A program made the position numbers and the translations under genes. A stretch of DNA of 34,479 bases from Draconibacterium orientale (lineage in GTDB: Bacteria; Bacteroidota; Bacteroidia; Bacteroidales; UBA1556), in contig DYSI01000021.1 in NCBI GenBank assembly GCA_020718275.1, forward strand, positions 1-34,479. Reading direction: 5' to 3'. The notes beneath the pieces were generated by a model that was not told the DNA's origin, searched no databases, and saw nothing but the letters and a program-made list of their open reading frames with translations. Of the stretch, positions 22,671-33,202 are shown in pieces (the stretch's first letter is position 1; each line of letters begins with the position of its first letter).

Positions 22671-25643
22671 ATGAATTTCAGTAATTTAACAATCAGAACC
22701 CAAATGAAAATTAGTTTTACGGTGGTAATCCTATTAATGACTTCAATAGGAATATTCTCTAATTTTCAATTGCTTAAAATGCATGAGCAAATTGAATTGA
22801 TGTATGAACATCCAATGGAGGTTTCTCGGGACATTGGTAAATTAAGAACGGATGTTTATTTGATTCATTGGAACTTTGAGAAATTTTTGATTACAAAGGA
22901 TACTCAACGTCAAAACGATTATCTGAAGGCGGTTTATTTAAAAGATCAAGATGCGATTCGTCAATTGGACATACTTGAAAATAAGTTTTTGGGTCCAAAA
23001 CAGCAAATTGAATCTTTAAGGATCGATTTTTATACTTGTAGAAAAAATAGAGAAGAGGTTATTCATCTGATACAAGTAGGGCAATTTGAATTAGCGACTA
23101 ATTTAAATATGCATTCAACAGATGAAGTCGATTCCGATCATATTAAGTTGCTTGAGAAAAAAATAGCGATTATCGATCAGTTTGCCTCTAATAAAGCCCA
23201 GGGAATTGAGAAGAGATCCTTTCATCTTTTTATCCAGATGGCAAAAAGTTTAGGGGTATTAATATTAATAGCTGTACTCGTGGTTATAATTTTCTATTTT
23301 GTAATTCGCGTTGGCGTTTTGAATCCTATTATGGAGTTTACTAAACTGACCAATCGGTTCAAAGATGGCGACCTAGGCGTACGATTTAATTTTATGAATA
23401 AGAATGAGTTAGGACTACTCGCTAGTTCATTTAACCAACTAGTATCGCAAGTACAATTAAATGTAGAATTAAACAAAAAAAATAATGAACTTGCCCAAAC
23501 TATGCTTATGGAAGGGGAGTCATCAGTAATATTTCAAACCATGCTCAAAAATCTATGCCAGCACACTAATTCGCAGATGGCTGCTTTTTACTTAAAATCA
23601 GAAAACAATAAGCAATTTTATCATTTTCAATCGATTGGACTAAGTGATAAAGCAAAACAATCATTCGATTCAGCCAATTACGAGGGGGAATTTGGACTGT
23701 CCTTAAGCACAAAAGAAATTCAACACATCAAAAACTTAAATCCAAATCATATTTTTGAGTTTAGCATGGTGTCTGGTAAAATGATGCCAACAGAAATTAT
23801 CAATATCCCTATTGTTGAACACAATCAAGTTTTGGCCATTATTTCCTTAGCAAGTGTCAATGCCTATTCCACTAAAGCTATTGAATTTGTATATTTTACG
23901 CAGAAAATTTTAACAAGTAGTATTTCTAATATTTTAAATACCAACAATTTAAAAGAATTAAGTACACAACTTGAAAAGAAGAATCATGATTTAATCATAC
24001 AAAAAACTGAAATAGCCTCGCAAAAGGATGAATTGTTGGTTCAGAATAATGAGCTTGTGTTTCAGAAAAGGCAATTAGAGGATATGAATAAGATGAAGAC
24101 CATTTTCTTATCCAATATGAGTCACGAATTGAGGACCCCACTCAATTCGGTAATTGCCCTTTCTGGCGTACTGGAACGAAAACTTCAAAATGCTATCTCT
24201 GAAGAGGAGTTTAGCTATCTCAGTGTAATACAACGAAATGGAAAGCATTTGCTGAATTTAATAAACGACATTTTAGATCTTGCTAGAATTGAATCAGGTC
24301 GGGAGGAGTTAGAGATTCAAGTTTTTGATATTTGTCTTTTAGTGACCGAAATTACTGATTTGATAAAACCGCAAGCCCAAATTAAGGACTTAGAATTGGA
24401 GCAGATACCATGCAACACGCTTATCGAGATAGAATCAGATGCAGCAAAATGTCGTCATATATTTACGAATTTGATTGGCAATGCAGTTAAATTTACTGAG
24501 CATGGAAAAGTTACTGTCGCAATTCAAGCTAATTCTCAAGAAATAATTATAAGTGTTAAAGATACCGGAATTGGTATAGAATCAAATCAATTTGAGAATA
24601 TTTTTGATGAGTTTAGACAAGCCGATGGATCAAATTCAAAAAAGTTTGGCGGCACAGGACTCGGCTTATCGATCGCCAAAAAATACGTTGAGATGTTGCA
24701 TGGATACATCCAAGTACAAAGTCAACTCAATTATGGTTCCGAATTTATCGTTCATCTACCAGTAACTATGAAAATGGAAATGAGTCATTTGCCTACATTA
24801 CTCGATTCGGAAAAGGAATTTGCTACCGCGCCCAGAATGCTTTCGAGTGCACACAAAATCCATATCCTCTTGGTTGATGATAGTGAGCCAGCAATCATTC
24901 AATTAAGCGATGTTTTAAGCGAACAAGGATATCAAATCCACGTGGCTCGTAATGGCAACGAAGCAATCGAGCAAATTGGCAAGCATATTCCGGAAGCGGT
25001 AATCTTAGATTTGATGATGCCAGAAATTGATGGTTTTGAGGTGCTTGCTAGAATACGCGAAAACGAAGATACCATGAATGTGAAAGTACTGATTCTTACC
25101 GCAAAACACATTAGCAAGGAGGAACTGAAGTTTTTGAAAAGAAGTGGAGTGCACCAATTAATACAAAAAGGCGATATTAATAGAAAGGACTTACTCGCCG
25201 CGGTAAGTTCTATGTTTGATATTATAAAGGAACCAATCTCCAAAACTGAAATAATATTCCCGAACTATGATGAAAATATTGAAATCCTTGTAGTTGAGGA
25301 TAATCCTGATAATATGCTAACTATTAAAGCTTTATTGAAAGATAGATTTAAAGTTTTGAAAGCGTTAAACGGTTTTGATGCAATCAGAATGGCCAAGCTT
25401 CATAAACCTCGCTTAATTTTGATGGATATTGAGATGCCCATTTTGAACGGAATGGAAGCTTTTAAAGCAATACGCTCTAATCCCGAATTGCAGGATATAC
25501 CTATCGTGGCTGTTTCTGCAAGTGTGATGAATGATGAAATTATAAAGACTACCGAGCTTGGCTTTGAGGCCTTCCTCTCTAAGCCAATCGATATCGATAA
25601 ATTATATCAAACCATCAATAAGCTCGTTTATGGAAATCGATAA
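22671..25643 (+). CDS. Membrane hybrid histidine kinase with two receiver domains
   Basis: 990 residues. Order: TM1 (about 14-34), a periplasmic helical sensor of about 155 residues resembling the four-helix-bundle MCP type, TM2 (about 190-212), HAMP (about 213-265), a GAF-like domain (about 280-420), a coiled coil (425-475), HisKA with phospho-acceptor His485 in MSHELRTPLNS, HATPase_c with N-box near 602 (NLIGNAVKF) and GGTGLGLS near 660, receiver 1 (Asp780 in LDLMMP), and receiver 2 (Asp919 in LMDIEMP). All catalytic motifs are intact. It presumably autophosphorylates His485 and passes phosphate to its own receivers; no Hpt domain or DNA-binding output is encoded. The next kinase starts inside its last codons. 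Confidence 0.9.
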   Translation: MNFSNLTIRTQMKISFTVVILLMTSIGIFSNFQLLKMHEQIELMYEHPMEVSRDIGKLRTDVYLIHWNFEKFLITKDTQRQNDYLKAVYLKDQDAIRQLDILENKFLGPKQQIESLRIDFYTCRKNREEVIHLIQVGQFELATNLNMHSTDEVDSDHIKLLEKKIAIIDQFASNKAQGIEKRSFHLFIQMAKSLGVLILIAVLVVIIFYFVIRVGVLNPIMEFTKLTNRFKDGDLGVRFNFMNKNELGLLASSFNQLVSQVQLNVELNKKNNELAQTMLMEGESSVIFQTMLKNLCQHTNSQMAAFYLKSENNKQFYHFQSIGLSDKAKQSFDSANYEGEFGLSLSTKEIQHIKNLNPNHIFEFSMVSGKMMPTEIINIPIVEHNQVLAIISLASVNAYSTKAIEFVYFTQKILTSSISNILNTNNLKELSTQLEKKNHDLIIQKTEIASQKDELLVQNNELVFQKRQLEDMNKMKTIFLSNMSHELRTPLNSVIALSGVLERKLQNAISEEEFSYLSVIQRNGKHLLNLINDILDLARIESGREELEIQVFDICLLVTEITDLIKPQAQIKDLELEQIPCNTLIEIESDAAKCRHIFTNLIGNAVKFTEHGKVTVAIQANSQEIIISVKDTGIGIESNQFENIFDEFRQADGSNSKKFGGTGLGLSIAKKYVEMLHGYIQVQSQLNYGSEFIVHLPVTMKMEMSHLPTLLDSEKEFATAPRMLSSAHKIHILLVDDSEPAIIQLSDVLSEQGYQIHVARNGNEAIEQIGKHIPEAVILDLMMPEIDGFEVLARIRENEDTMNVKVLILTAKHISKEELKFLKRSGVHQLIQKGDINRKDLLAAVSSMFDIIKEPISKTEIIFPNYDENIEILVVEDNPDNMLTIKALLKDRFKVLKALNGFDAIRMAKLHKPRLILMDIEMPILNGMEAFKAIRSNPELQDIPIVAVSASVMNDEIIKTTELGFEAFLSKPIDIDKLYQTINKLVYGNR

Positions 25644-28600
25644 AATTAGAATACTCGCCATTGATGATTTAGAGGATAATCTCATAAGTCTCAAAGCTTT
25701 AATTTATGAATCATTCCCAAATGCTAAGGTTTTCACTGCTTCCAATGGAATGCAAGGTTTGGAAATGGCAGTCGCCATAGAACCTGACCTGATTTTGTTA
25801 GATGTTCTAATGCCCAAAATGGATGGCTATCAAGTTTGTCAAAAACTAAAGGCAGATGAAGAGTTAAAAGATATTCCAGTAGTTTTTTTAACCGCGCTCA
25901 GAGATGATAAAGTAAATAGAATCAAAGCCTTGGAAGTGGGAGCAGAGGCCTTTCTTGCTAAACCGATTGACAATATTGAATTGATTGCTCAGATACGAGC
26001 TATGTTTAAAATTAAGGAAGCTAGCCAACTCAAAAAATCAGAAACTGAAAGGCTTAAACAATTGGTTGATGAACGCACCGAACACCTTAAACAAGAATTA
26101 ATTAGACGAACAGAAGCTGAGGAAAAGCTTAGGCAAAGTGAAGAAAAATATAAATTATTATCAAATTTAACTTTTGAAGGAATTATTATCCATCGAAATG
26201 GTAAAATTTTAGAGGTTAATCACTCATTTCTTGAAATAACGGGCTATAAATATCAAGAAATTATAGGAAAAAATGTTTTTGATTATGTACATCCTGACGA
26301 TATAAATACTGTAAAGGAAAATATTAATAAGGAATATGCTGATTCATATATCATTAGAGCTATTAACGCAAAAGGAGAATTGAGATTTGTTGAAATTCAA
26401 GGGCGAAACTTTTTAAAAGGGGATGAGATATTTAGGGTAATAGCCTTACGTGATGTCACCATTCAACAGCAAAACGAAATAGCGCTAGAAGAAGGTCGTA
26501 AGCTAATGACTAGAACATTTGATAAAAGCCCGATTGCCATGGGTATTAGTCGCGATAGGATAATAACCGAAATAAATCCCAAAACTTGTGAATTATTAGG
26601 ATATCAAAAAGAAGAACTGATTGGCCAAAATAATTCAATCTTATACTTCTCCGCAGAGGAAAATCGTCGTTCGACCATTGAAATTACGCATCAAATTGAA
26701 GCACATGGTGTTGGAGAAACCGAAACCATCTTTCGCAAGAAAAATGGTGAATTAATAAATATACTTTTACATGCAATTATTCTCTCATTGCCAGATCAAG
26801 CGCCAACGGTTTTGGCAACTGCTATTGATATTACTGAACGTAAACAAACCGAAAAGCAAGTAAATCACATAGCTCGACATTACCAAGCGATTATCGAAAA
26901 TGCAGCCGATGGAATCGTATTGATTAATCAGTTTGGACTGTTCAAATATATCAGCAATAGTGCTAAAAAAATGTTTGGTGATTTGCCTGAGGGTTTATAT
27001 CAACAGAACCCAAAAGAATGCATACATCCAGATGATATTCAATGGTTAGACGAAGAGCTTAATAAAATCGTCCTAAATCCGAGTTTCCAACCTACACTAG
27101 AGTACCGTTTGCGAAATAGCAAAGACGAATATTTTTGGGTTGAAAGTACTTTTTCAAATTTGTTTCATGATCTTGATGTTCAAGCTATAGTAATCAATTT
27201 TAGAAATATTACTGATCGTAAAATAGCAAAACAAGCGCTCATCGAAAGCGAGAAAAAGTATCATCAATTTTATGATCTAACGCGCTTAATGACTGATACT
27301 TTACCTGAACTGATTTGGGCGAAAAACCTCCAAAAGGAATATATCTTTGCTAACAAAGCTATTTGCAACGAATTTCTAATGACCAATGATACAGAAGAAC
27401 CAATAGGAAAAACAGATGTATATTTTTCGGAACGCGAACGCGACAAACATCCAGAAAATCCAAACTGGCACACATTCGGAACAATATGCAATAAAAGCGA
27501 CCAAGAAGTATTGCAATCAAAAACGCTCATTAAAGTTGAAGAAACTTTTTATATTAAAGGAGCGCTTAAAGTTTTTGAAACCATCAAAGCGCCGATGTAT
27601 AATGAAGAAGGGTCAATAATTGGGATTGTTGGAACCTCAAAAGAAATTACAAGCCGCAAAATAGCCGAAGCTGAACTGAAGAATAGTGAAGAAAAATATA
27701 GGATGCTCTTCAATATTCATCGCGATTGCTTGTCGATATTGACGTTACCAACAGATGGCTCTAGTCCTCGAATAATTGCTGTTAATGATGCAGCTGCTAA
27801 ATTGTTTGGATTCCCAAAAGAACAATTAATAAACAGTACCTTAGTTGAACTTAATAATTGTTTCTGCAATGAAATAGTAGCTGAACAGATGCTTGAGTTG
27901 ATTGAAAAGGGAACTCTTGAATTTGAATCCTCTTTTGTGGATCGAAAGGGTGAAAAACACATTGTGGATGTAAAAATTACGATTATTCAATATCAAGGGA
28001 TAAAAGCACGGTTAAATATTATCAGAGATATTACCTCCCGAAAGCTAGCACAAGATAAAAGTGAAGAGCAGTATTCTCTTCTTAATGCATTGATTAATAG
28101 TCCTAAAGACATTAATATTTTTTCTGTAGACCGGAATTATTGCTTCACCACATTCAATACTAATTACTTTAAGGAGATGCGAGTTGTTTGGAAAAAAAAC
28201 ATCGAATTAGGGAAGAATATTTTGGAATACATAGATCATCAAGCCACCCTGATGGAAGTAAAATCAAGAATTGATCGGGTGCTTAAAGGGGAAAGTTTTA
28301 ACGAAATTCAGCATCAACCACATTTTGACGTTTACTACGGAATAAATTGGAACCCTGTAATTGTTTCGGGTGAAGTGTTAGGTGCTACGGTCTTTATTCA
28401 GAATATTACAGAACGTAAACGAGCAGAAAAGCATTTAGCCGATAGTGAAGAAAAGCACCGCATCCTGTTTCTGGATTCGCCTGATGCATATCTTGTGCAG
28501 ATTGATGGTGTTTTTGTGGATTGTAACAAGGCAACTGCTCGTATGTTTGCTTGCCAAAAGGAACAAATTATTGGCAAAACATCTGTTGATTTATCTCCTG

Positions 28601-30861
28601 ATATACAGCTAGATGGCGCCAATTCAAGTTATGCAGCCATGCAACATATAGCGAATGCTTTTAAAACTGGATTGACCACTTTTGACTGGATTCATAAGCG
28701 CATTGATAATACAGAATTTTATTGCGAAGTTTCTTTGTCAAGCATTCCATATAATGGAAAAGCTGCATTATTTACCACTGTCCGCGATATTTCAGAGCGT
28801 AGAATAGTTGAAAATCAATTGGTAGAAAGTGAACAAAATTATCGTCAACTCACTGAGACCATGCAAGAGTATTTGGCTGTTGTGGATGCGAAGGGTAATT
28901 TCCTATTTGCCAATGCCCAAGCGGTAAAACTTTTTGAGTTGAATGACAAGAACAGCTTGATAGGCTACAATATTCAAGACTTTGTGGCTCAACGACAAGC
29001 AGATGATCTAATTCAACAATATCAAGAAGTAATTGAAAAAGGTGAAATATTAAATCAAGAACTGAATTTAATCATTGGTGGCACCAATAAATGGTTTTAT
29101 AATAGTCTGAGGCCTTTGTATTTTGGTAAAGATAAAACCCCCTCTGTTATGACTATTTTAATGGAGATAACAGATAGCAAACGATCGGTTTTAATTCAAC
29201 AGATGCAGTTAAGCATAATGCGGGATATTTTGCAATCAGAATCCTTTGGTGAAATTATTAAAAGCGTAATAAGTAAGCTTGGTCAACTTTTTAATACTTC
29301 CAACTTCTTCGTGGCTCTCTACAATGCCGAGAAAAATACACTCAATCAAGTAGCATTTCAAGATGAAATTGGTTTTTATAATGAATGGAGTGTTGATCAA
29401 TCTATATCGGGACAACTTATTAAGCAAGCTAAAACCTTACTGTTAAACAAAAAGCAAATCAACGCTTTAATAAGTGAGCAAGAAATTGAACTTATTGGCA
29501 AAGTGCCAGCCTGCTTTATGGGAGTTCCAATTTACTTGAAGGGTGAAATTAAAGGCGTAATGGTTTTGCAACATTATACTATTACCAAGGCTTTTAGTCA
29601 AAATGATACCGATATTTTAGAAATGGTATCGCATCAAATATCAATCTTTCTCGAAAGGCAATTGATGATTGAAGATCTGACCTTTGCCAAGCAAAAGGCT
29701 GAAGAAAGTGAACGCTTAAAATCGGCTTTTTTAGCCAATATGAGTCACGAAATACGAACTCCAATGAATGGGATTCTTGGCTTTGCAGGGCTATTAAGTG
29801 AACCAAATCTGAGTGGTGATGATAGGCGCGATTACGTGGATATTATTGTCAAAAGTGGAAATAGAATGCTGAATATCATCAACGACATTATCAATATTTC
29901 TAAAATAGAATCGGGTTTAATGCAACTTTCTATTTCGGTAAATAATATCAATCATCATATTGATTACATCCGCAACTTCTTTAAATTAGAAGCTTCGCAA
30001 AAGGATATAAGCATCTTCACCACCAAAACATTGTTAGATGAACAAGCTGAAATTGTATGTGATAAAGAAAAATTGCTTGCAATCTTAATTAATTTAGTGA
30101 AGAATGCACTGAAATTTACCGATGAAGGTTTCGTTGAATTTGGCTATGAATTGAAAGGAGAATTTTTGGAATTCTATGTCAAAGACAGTGGAATTGGCAT
30201 TCCTGAAAACCGAAGAGAAGCAGTTTTTGAGAGATTTATACAAGCAGATATTTCCGATGTACGAGCATTTCAAGGAGCTGGATTAGGATTATCCATTACC
30301 AAAGCATACGTGGAAATGATGGGAGGAAAACTTTGGCTTAGCAGTGACGATAATCCATATTCTGAAAATCACGGTTCAACATTCCATTTTACTATTCCGT
30401 ATATTATTGATAAAAAAGGAGATACGCTTGCTGTAGGTCATGATGTGCGGGATATGTCAATGTATGATAGAAAACTCAAAGTGCTAATTGTGGATGATGT
30501 TGAAACCTCCAGAACGCTATTAAGCATATCAATTAAAGATTTTTGTATGGAAATTATTACTGCAGAAAACGGACTGCAAGCAGTGGAATTATGTAAAAAG
30601 CATCAAGATTTGGATTTGGTACTGATGGATTTAAAAATGCCAATTATGGATGGTTTTCAGGCTACTCGCTTAATTCGGCAATTCAATCAAAAGATAATTA
30701 TCCTTGCGCAAACGGCTTATGCCCTTTTAGGCGACCGAGAACTTGCCATGGCAGCAGGCTGTAGCGATTACATTACCAAACCAATCAATAGTAAAGTTTT
30801 ACATGAAATTATCGATAGAAATTTTCGACCAAATAATCTTGCTGATGCTGAGTTGCTTTAG
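25630..30861 (+). CDS. Giant hybrid histidine kinase: REC - 8 PAS - GAF - HisKA - HATPase - REC
   Basis: 1,743 residues, no membrane segment, so cytoplasmic. The N-terminal receiver has Asp58 (LLDVLMP). About eight PAS/PAC units follow, starting near residues 171, 290, 417, 552, 687, 815, 937 and 1070, each closing with a PAC-like RDIT-R or NITERK and a linker like SEEKYRML. A GAF domain spans about 1197-1350. HisKA has His1373 in MSHEIRTPMNG, HATPase_c has NLVKNALKF and GAGLGLS, and the C-terminal receiver has Asp1667 (LMDLKMP). I start at ATG 25630, which overlaps the previous stop by 14 bases and gives a proper receiver start; an upstream in-frame extension to 25558 is not credible. The N-terminal receiver could accept phosphate from the preceding kinase, making a two-kinase relay; ligands unknown. 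Confidence 0.88.
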   Translation: MEIDKIRILAIDDLEDNLISLKALIYESFPNAKVFTASNGMQGLEMAVAIEPDLILLDVLMPKMDGYQVCQKLKADEELKDIPVVFLTALRDDKVNRIKALEVGAEAFLAKPIDNIELIAQIRAMFKIKEASQLKKSETERLKQLVDERTEHLKQELIRRTEAEEKLRQSEEKYKLLSNLTFEGIIIHRNGKILEVNHSFLEITGYKYQEIIGKNVFDYVHPDDINTVKENINKEYADSYIIRAINAKGELRFVEIQGRNFLKGDEIFRVIALRDVTIQQQNEIALEEGRKLMTRTFDKSPIAMGISRDRIITEINPKTCELLGYQKEELIGQNNSILYFSAEENRRSTIEITHQIEAHGVGETETIFRKKNGELINILLHAIILSLPDQAPTVLATAIDITERKQTEKQVNHIARHYQAIIENAADGIVLINQFGLFKYISNSAKKMFGDLPEGLYQQNPKECIHPDDIQWLDEELNKIVLNPSFQPTLEYRLRNSKDEYFWVESTFSNLFHDLDVQAIVINFRNITDRKIAKQALIESEKKYHQFYDLTRLMTDTLPELIWAKNLQKEYIFANKAICNEFLMTNDTEEPIGKTDVYFSERERDKHPENPNWHTFGTICNKSDQEVLQSKTLIKVEETFYIKGALKVFETIKAPMYNEEGSIIGIVGTSKEITSRKIAEAELKNSEEKYRMLFNIHRDCLSILTLPTDGSSPRIIAVNDAAAKLFGFPKEQLINSTLVELNNCFCNEIVAEQMLELIEKGTLEFESSFVDRKGEKHIVDVKITIIQYQGIKARLNIIRDITSRKLAQDKSEEQYSLLNALINSPKDINIFSVDRNYCFTTFNTNYFKEMRVVWKKNIELGKNILEYIDHQATLMEVKSRIDRVLKGESFNEIQHQPHFDVYYGINWNPVIVSGEVLGATVFIQNITERKRAEKHLADSEEKHRILFLDSPDAYLVQIDGVFVDCNKATARMFACQKEQIIGKTSVDLSPDIQLDGANSSYAAMQHIANAFKTGLTTFDWIHKRIDNTEFYCEVSLSSIPYNGKAALFTTVRDISERRIVENQLVESEQNYRQLTETMQEYLAVVDAKGNFLFANAQAVKLFELNDKNSLIGYNIQDFVAQRQADDLIQQYQEVIEKGEILNQELNLIIGGTNKWFYNSLRPLYFGKDKTPSVMTILMEITDSKRSVLIQQMQLSIMRDILQSESFGEIIKSVISKLGQLFNTSNFFVALYNAEKNTLNQVAFQDEIGFYNEWSVDQSISGQLIKQAKTLLLNKKQINALISEQEIELIGKVPACFMGVPIYLKGEIKGVMVLQHYTITKAFSQNDTDILEMVSHQISIFLERQLMIEDLTFAKQKAEESERLKSAFLANMSHEIRTPMNGILGFAGLLSEPNLSGDDRRDYVDIIVKSGNRMLNIINDIINISKIESGLMQLSISVNNINHHIDYIRNFFKLEASQKDISIFTTKTLLDEQAEIVCDKEKLLAILINLVKNALKFTDEGFVEFGYELKGEFLEFYVKDSGIGIPENRREAVFERFIQADISDVRAFQGAGLGLSITKAYVEMMGGKLWLSSDDNPYSENHGSTFHFTIPYIIDKKGDTLAVGHDVRDMSMYDRKLKVLIVDDVETSRTLLSISIKDFCMEIITAENGLQAVELCKKHQDLDLVLMDLKMPIMDGFQATRLIRQFNQKIIILAQTAYALLGDRELAMAAGCSDYITKPINSKVLHEIIDRNFRPNNLADAELL

Positions 30862-31091
30862 TATCAACTGGCGATGATTAATAATTGCTTGGTTGAAATA
30901 ATGGATATCAAATTTCTGTAAACCTTATTGATAAACTATAAAAAATGATTTGAAGCTATCGAATTAGAAACCAATTGTTAGCTCAGATTTTCCTAAGTAA
31001 GCATTTAACCTTGCCAAAATGATATTGTCAAACTGACCAATTGAATTAATCGATTTATCTATTTTTTTTGAAGCCCTATAAAACCAATCTT

Positions 31092-33188
31092 ATGCGAACA
31101 ATTCTTAGCATTCTAGCATTTATTCTACTTTTATTTTCCTTTTCGAGCCTATTAAAAGCTCAAACAATCCCATCAAGTTTTGATTTACGCGATTATAATG
31201 GGAGTAATTTTGTTAGTTCTGTCAAATCACAACAAGGAGGCACTTGCTGGACACACGGGGCGATGGCTGCTATTGAGGGTAATTTATTAATGACAGGTGT
31301 TTGGACGCAGAATGGTGAAAGTGGAGAACCAAATTTAGCTGAATATCATTTAGATTGGTGGAATGGCTTTAATCAACACCATAACGATGATATCACGCCC
31401 AGCAATGGTAGCGGACTTGCAGTGCATAATGGAGGCGATTATAGAGTAACATCCGCTTACCTTTCGAGGGGCGAAGGAGCAGTGAGAGATATTGATGCAC
31501 CAGGTTTTACCAACGCACCTCTACGTTTTGATACGAACTATCATTATTATTATGCACGTGATATTGAATGGTATACCGCTGGACATAATTTGGAACGCAT
31601 CAACGCCATCAAGCAAAAAATTATGAATTACGGAGTAATTGGAACATGTATGTGTTATGATGCTAGTTTTATGCATACTGGATATATTCATTATCAACCT
31701 GCTACAAGTTCATTAGAACCAAATCATGCGGTAGCCATAATAGGTTGGGACGATTCCATTATCACCTCCGGAAAACCACCAGGCGCCTGGCTTGTTAAAA
31801 ATAGTTGGGGAAGTAGTTGGGGAAATGCTGGCTACTTTTGGATTTCATACTACGATAAACATTGCGGTCAGGAATCCCAAATGGGCGCTATTTCTTTCCA
31901 AAATATTGAGCCAATGGCTTATGATAAAGTGTATTACCATGATTATCACGGCTGGCGAGATCAAATACCAAATTGTAGCCAAGCCTTTAATGCTTTTATT
32001 GCCGATTCCTACGAGAAGCTTGAAGCGGTGAGCTTTTATACAGCCGCCGATAGTGTTAATTTTCAAATAATCATTTACGACGGCTTTTTCAATGGAATTC
32101 TATTAGATACTTTAGCTATTCAGTCGGGTTTGATTGCTCATTCTGGCTTTCATACCATCAATCTTGATTCTTTAGTTGTTATTCGTCCTGCCGATTCTTT
32201 TTATATTTTTCTGCGAGTATCAGTCGGAGGGCAGGCTTACGATAAAACATCCATTGTACCAGTTTTATTAGGTTCCAATAGCAAAACCATTGTTAGCAGT
32301 TCGGCAGATTTTGGCCAGAGTTATTATAAATTAGGAAACTCAGCTTGGATAGATTTACAGTTTTATGATACCACAGCAAATTTTTGTATTAAAGGATTGT
32401 CAAATCCGCAATTACCATTAAAGTCAGATGAACCTCAAGGAGATACAACGGTTTGTAAAGGTCAAATTCAGAGTTCGTTTTCTATTGGGGCAAGTCGGTA
32501 TGCCGATTCGTACCAATGGTATCTTAATCCTGGCAATGCGGGAACTATTCAATGGCAAGATACCATTGCTAATGTAGATTGGAATCCCAATTTTATTGGA
32601 CTTGCAAGTATTGGGGTGCAAGCATTCAATAGCCATGGGGGAGGTGCACTGTCAAATTTACACGAAGTGGAAGTGGTGAATTTGCCTACCGTTTCAATAG
32701 GAAATGACACTACGATTATGTTGAATCAGACCATTACTTTGCAAGCGACTGGGTCATTTAATTCCTATTTATGGAGTAATGGCAGCAGTGATTCTACATT
32801 AGCGCTTTCGAGTGCAAACACTGGTTTTGGGAATTTTTTAATTTGGTTGCAAGTAAGTGATTCTAACCATTGTTCAAATGCTGATAGCATGATGCTTACC
32901 GTTTTGCCAGTTTCTATTTCTGAGCAAGTTAGTAGCTTTGAAATTCGATTGTATCCAAATCCAATTCAAGATTCAAAACTATGGTTGGAATATAATTCAA
33001 AGCAAGAATGTGAATTGCCAATTGAGCTTTCCAATGCGAATGGTCAAGTCGTTTACCAACAAAATACTAAGATATTCAAAGGCAATCACCGCTTTGTAAT
33101 CGATTTCTCATTCTTACCGAAAGGATTTTATTTTATAAAAATAGACCATGAAAATCAAAGCTATTACCAAAAAATTATTATCAATTAA
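31092..33188 (+). CDS. Secreted papain-like (C1A) peptidase with lectin-like domain and T9SS tail
   Basis: 698 residues. The signal peptide covers about 1-24. The C1A domain follows almost directly: FDLRDYNG, then Cys52 in [12 protein letters not shown], His212 in [12 protein letters not shown] and Asn237 in [19 protein letters not shown]. The usual 80-100-residue inhibitory propeptide is missing. A beta-sandwich (about 270-430; [23 protein letters not shown]) matches the lectin-like domain found in bacterial C1A proteins. Two Ig/PKD-like repeats follow. The last 80 or so residues are a type A T9SS sorting domain (RLYPNPI near 615, [15 protein letters not shown] end). It is probably secreted or surface-bound and degrades proteins. 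ATG 31092 is preferred over TTG 31068. The SGNH gene follows after 14 bases. Confidence 0.87.
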   Translation: MRTILSILAFILLLFSFSSLLKAQTIPSSFDLRDYNGSNFVSSVKSQQGGTCWTHGAMAAIEGNLLMTGVWTQNGESGEPNLAEYHLDWWNGFNQHHNDDITPSNGSGLAVHNGGDYRVTSAYLSRGEGAVRDIDAPGFTNAPLRFDTNYHYYYARDIEWYTAGHNLERINAIKQKIMNYGVIGTCMCYDASFMHTGYIHYQPATSSLEPNHAVAIIGWDDSIITSGKPPGAWLVKNSWGSSWGNAGYFWISYYDKHCGQESQMGAISFQNIEPMAYDKVYYHDYHGWRDQIPNCSQAFNAFIADSYEKLEAVSFYTAADSVNFQIIIYDGFFNGILLDTLAIQSGLIAHSGFHTINLDSLVVIRPADSFYIFLRVSVGGQAYDKTSIVPVLLGSNSKTIVSSSADFGQSYYKLGNSAWIDLQFYDTTANFCIKGLSNPQLPLKSDEPQGDTTVCKGQIQSSFSIGASRYADSYQWYLNPGNAGTIQWQDTIANVDWNPNFIGLASIGVQAFNSHGGGALSNLHEVEVVNLPTVSIGNDTTIMLNQTITLQATGSFNSYLWSNGSSDSTLALSSANTGFGNFLIWLQVSDSNHCSNADSMMLTVLPVSISEQVSSFEIRLYPNPIQDSKLWLEYNSKQECELPIELSNANGQVVYQQNTKIFKGNHRFVIDFSFLPKGFYFIKIDHENQSYYQKIIIN

Positions 33189-33202
33189 ACCAGCTTAACA
33201 AA

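Noticed and set aside
25558-25629. Upstream extension of the giant kinase
   Set aside because: The extra 24 residues overlap the previous gene deeply and precede a canonical receiver start at ATG 25630.
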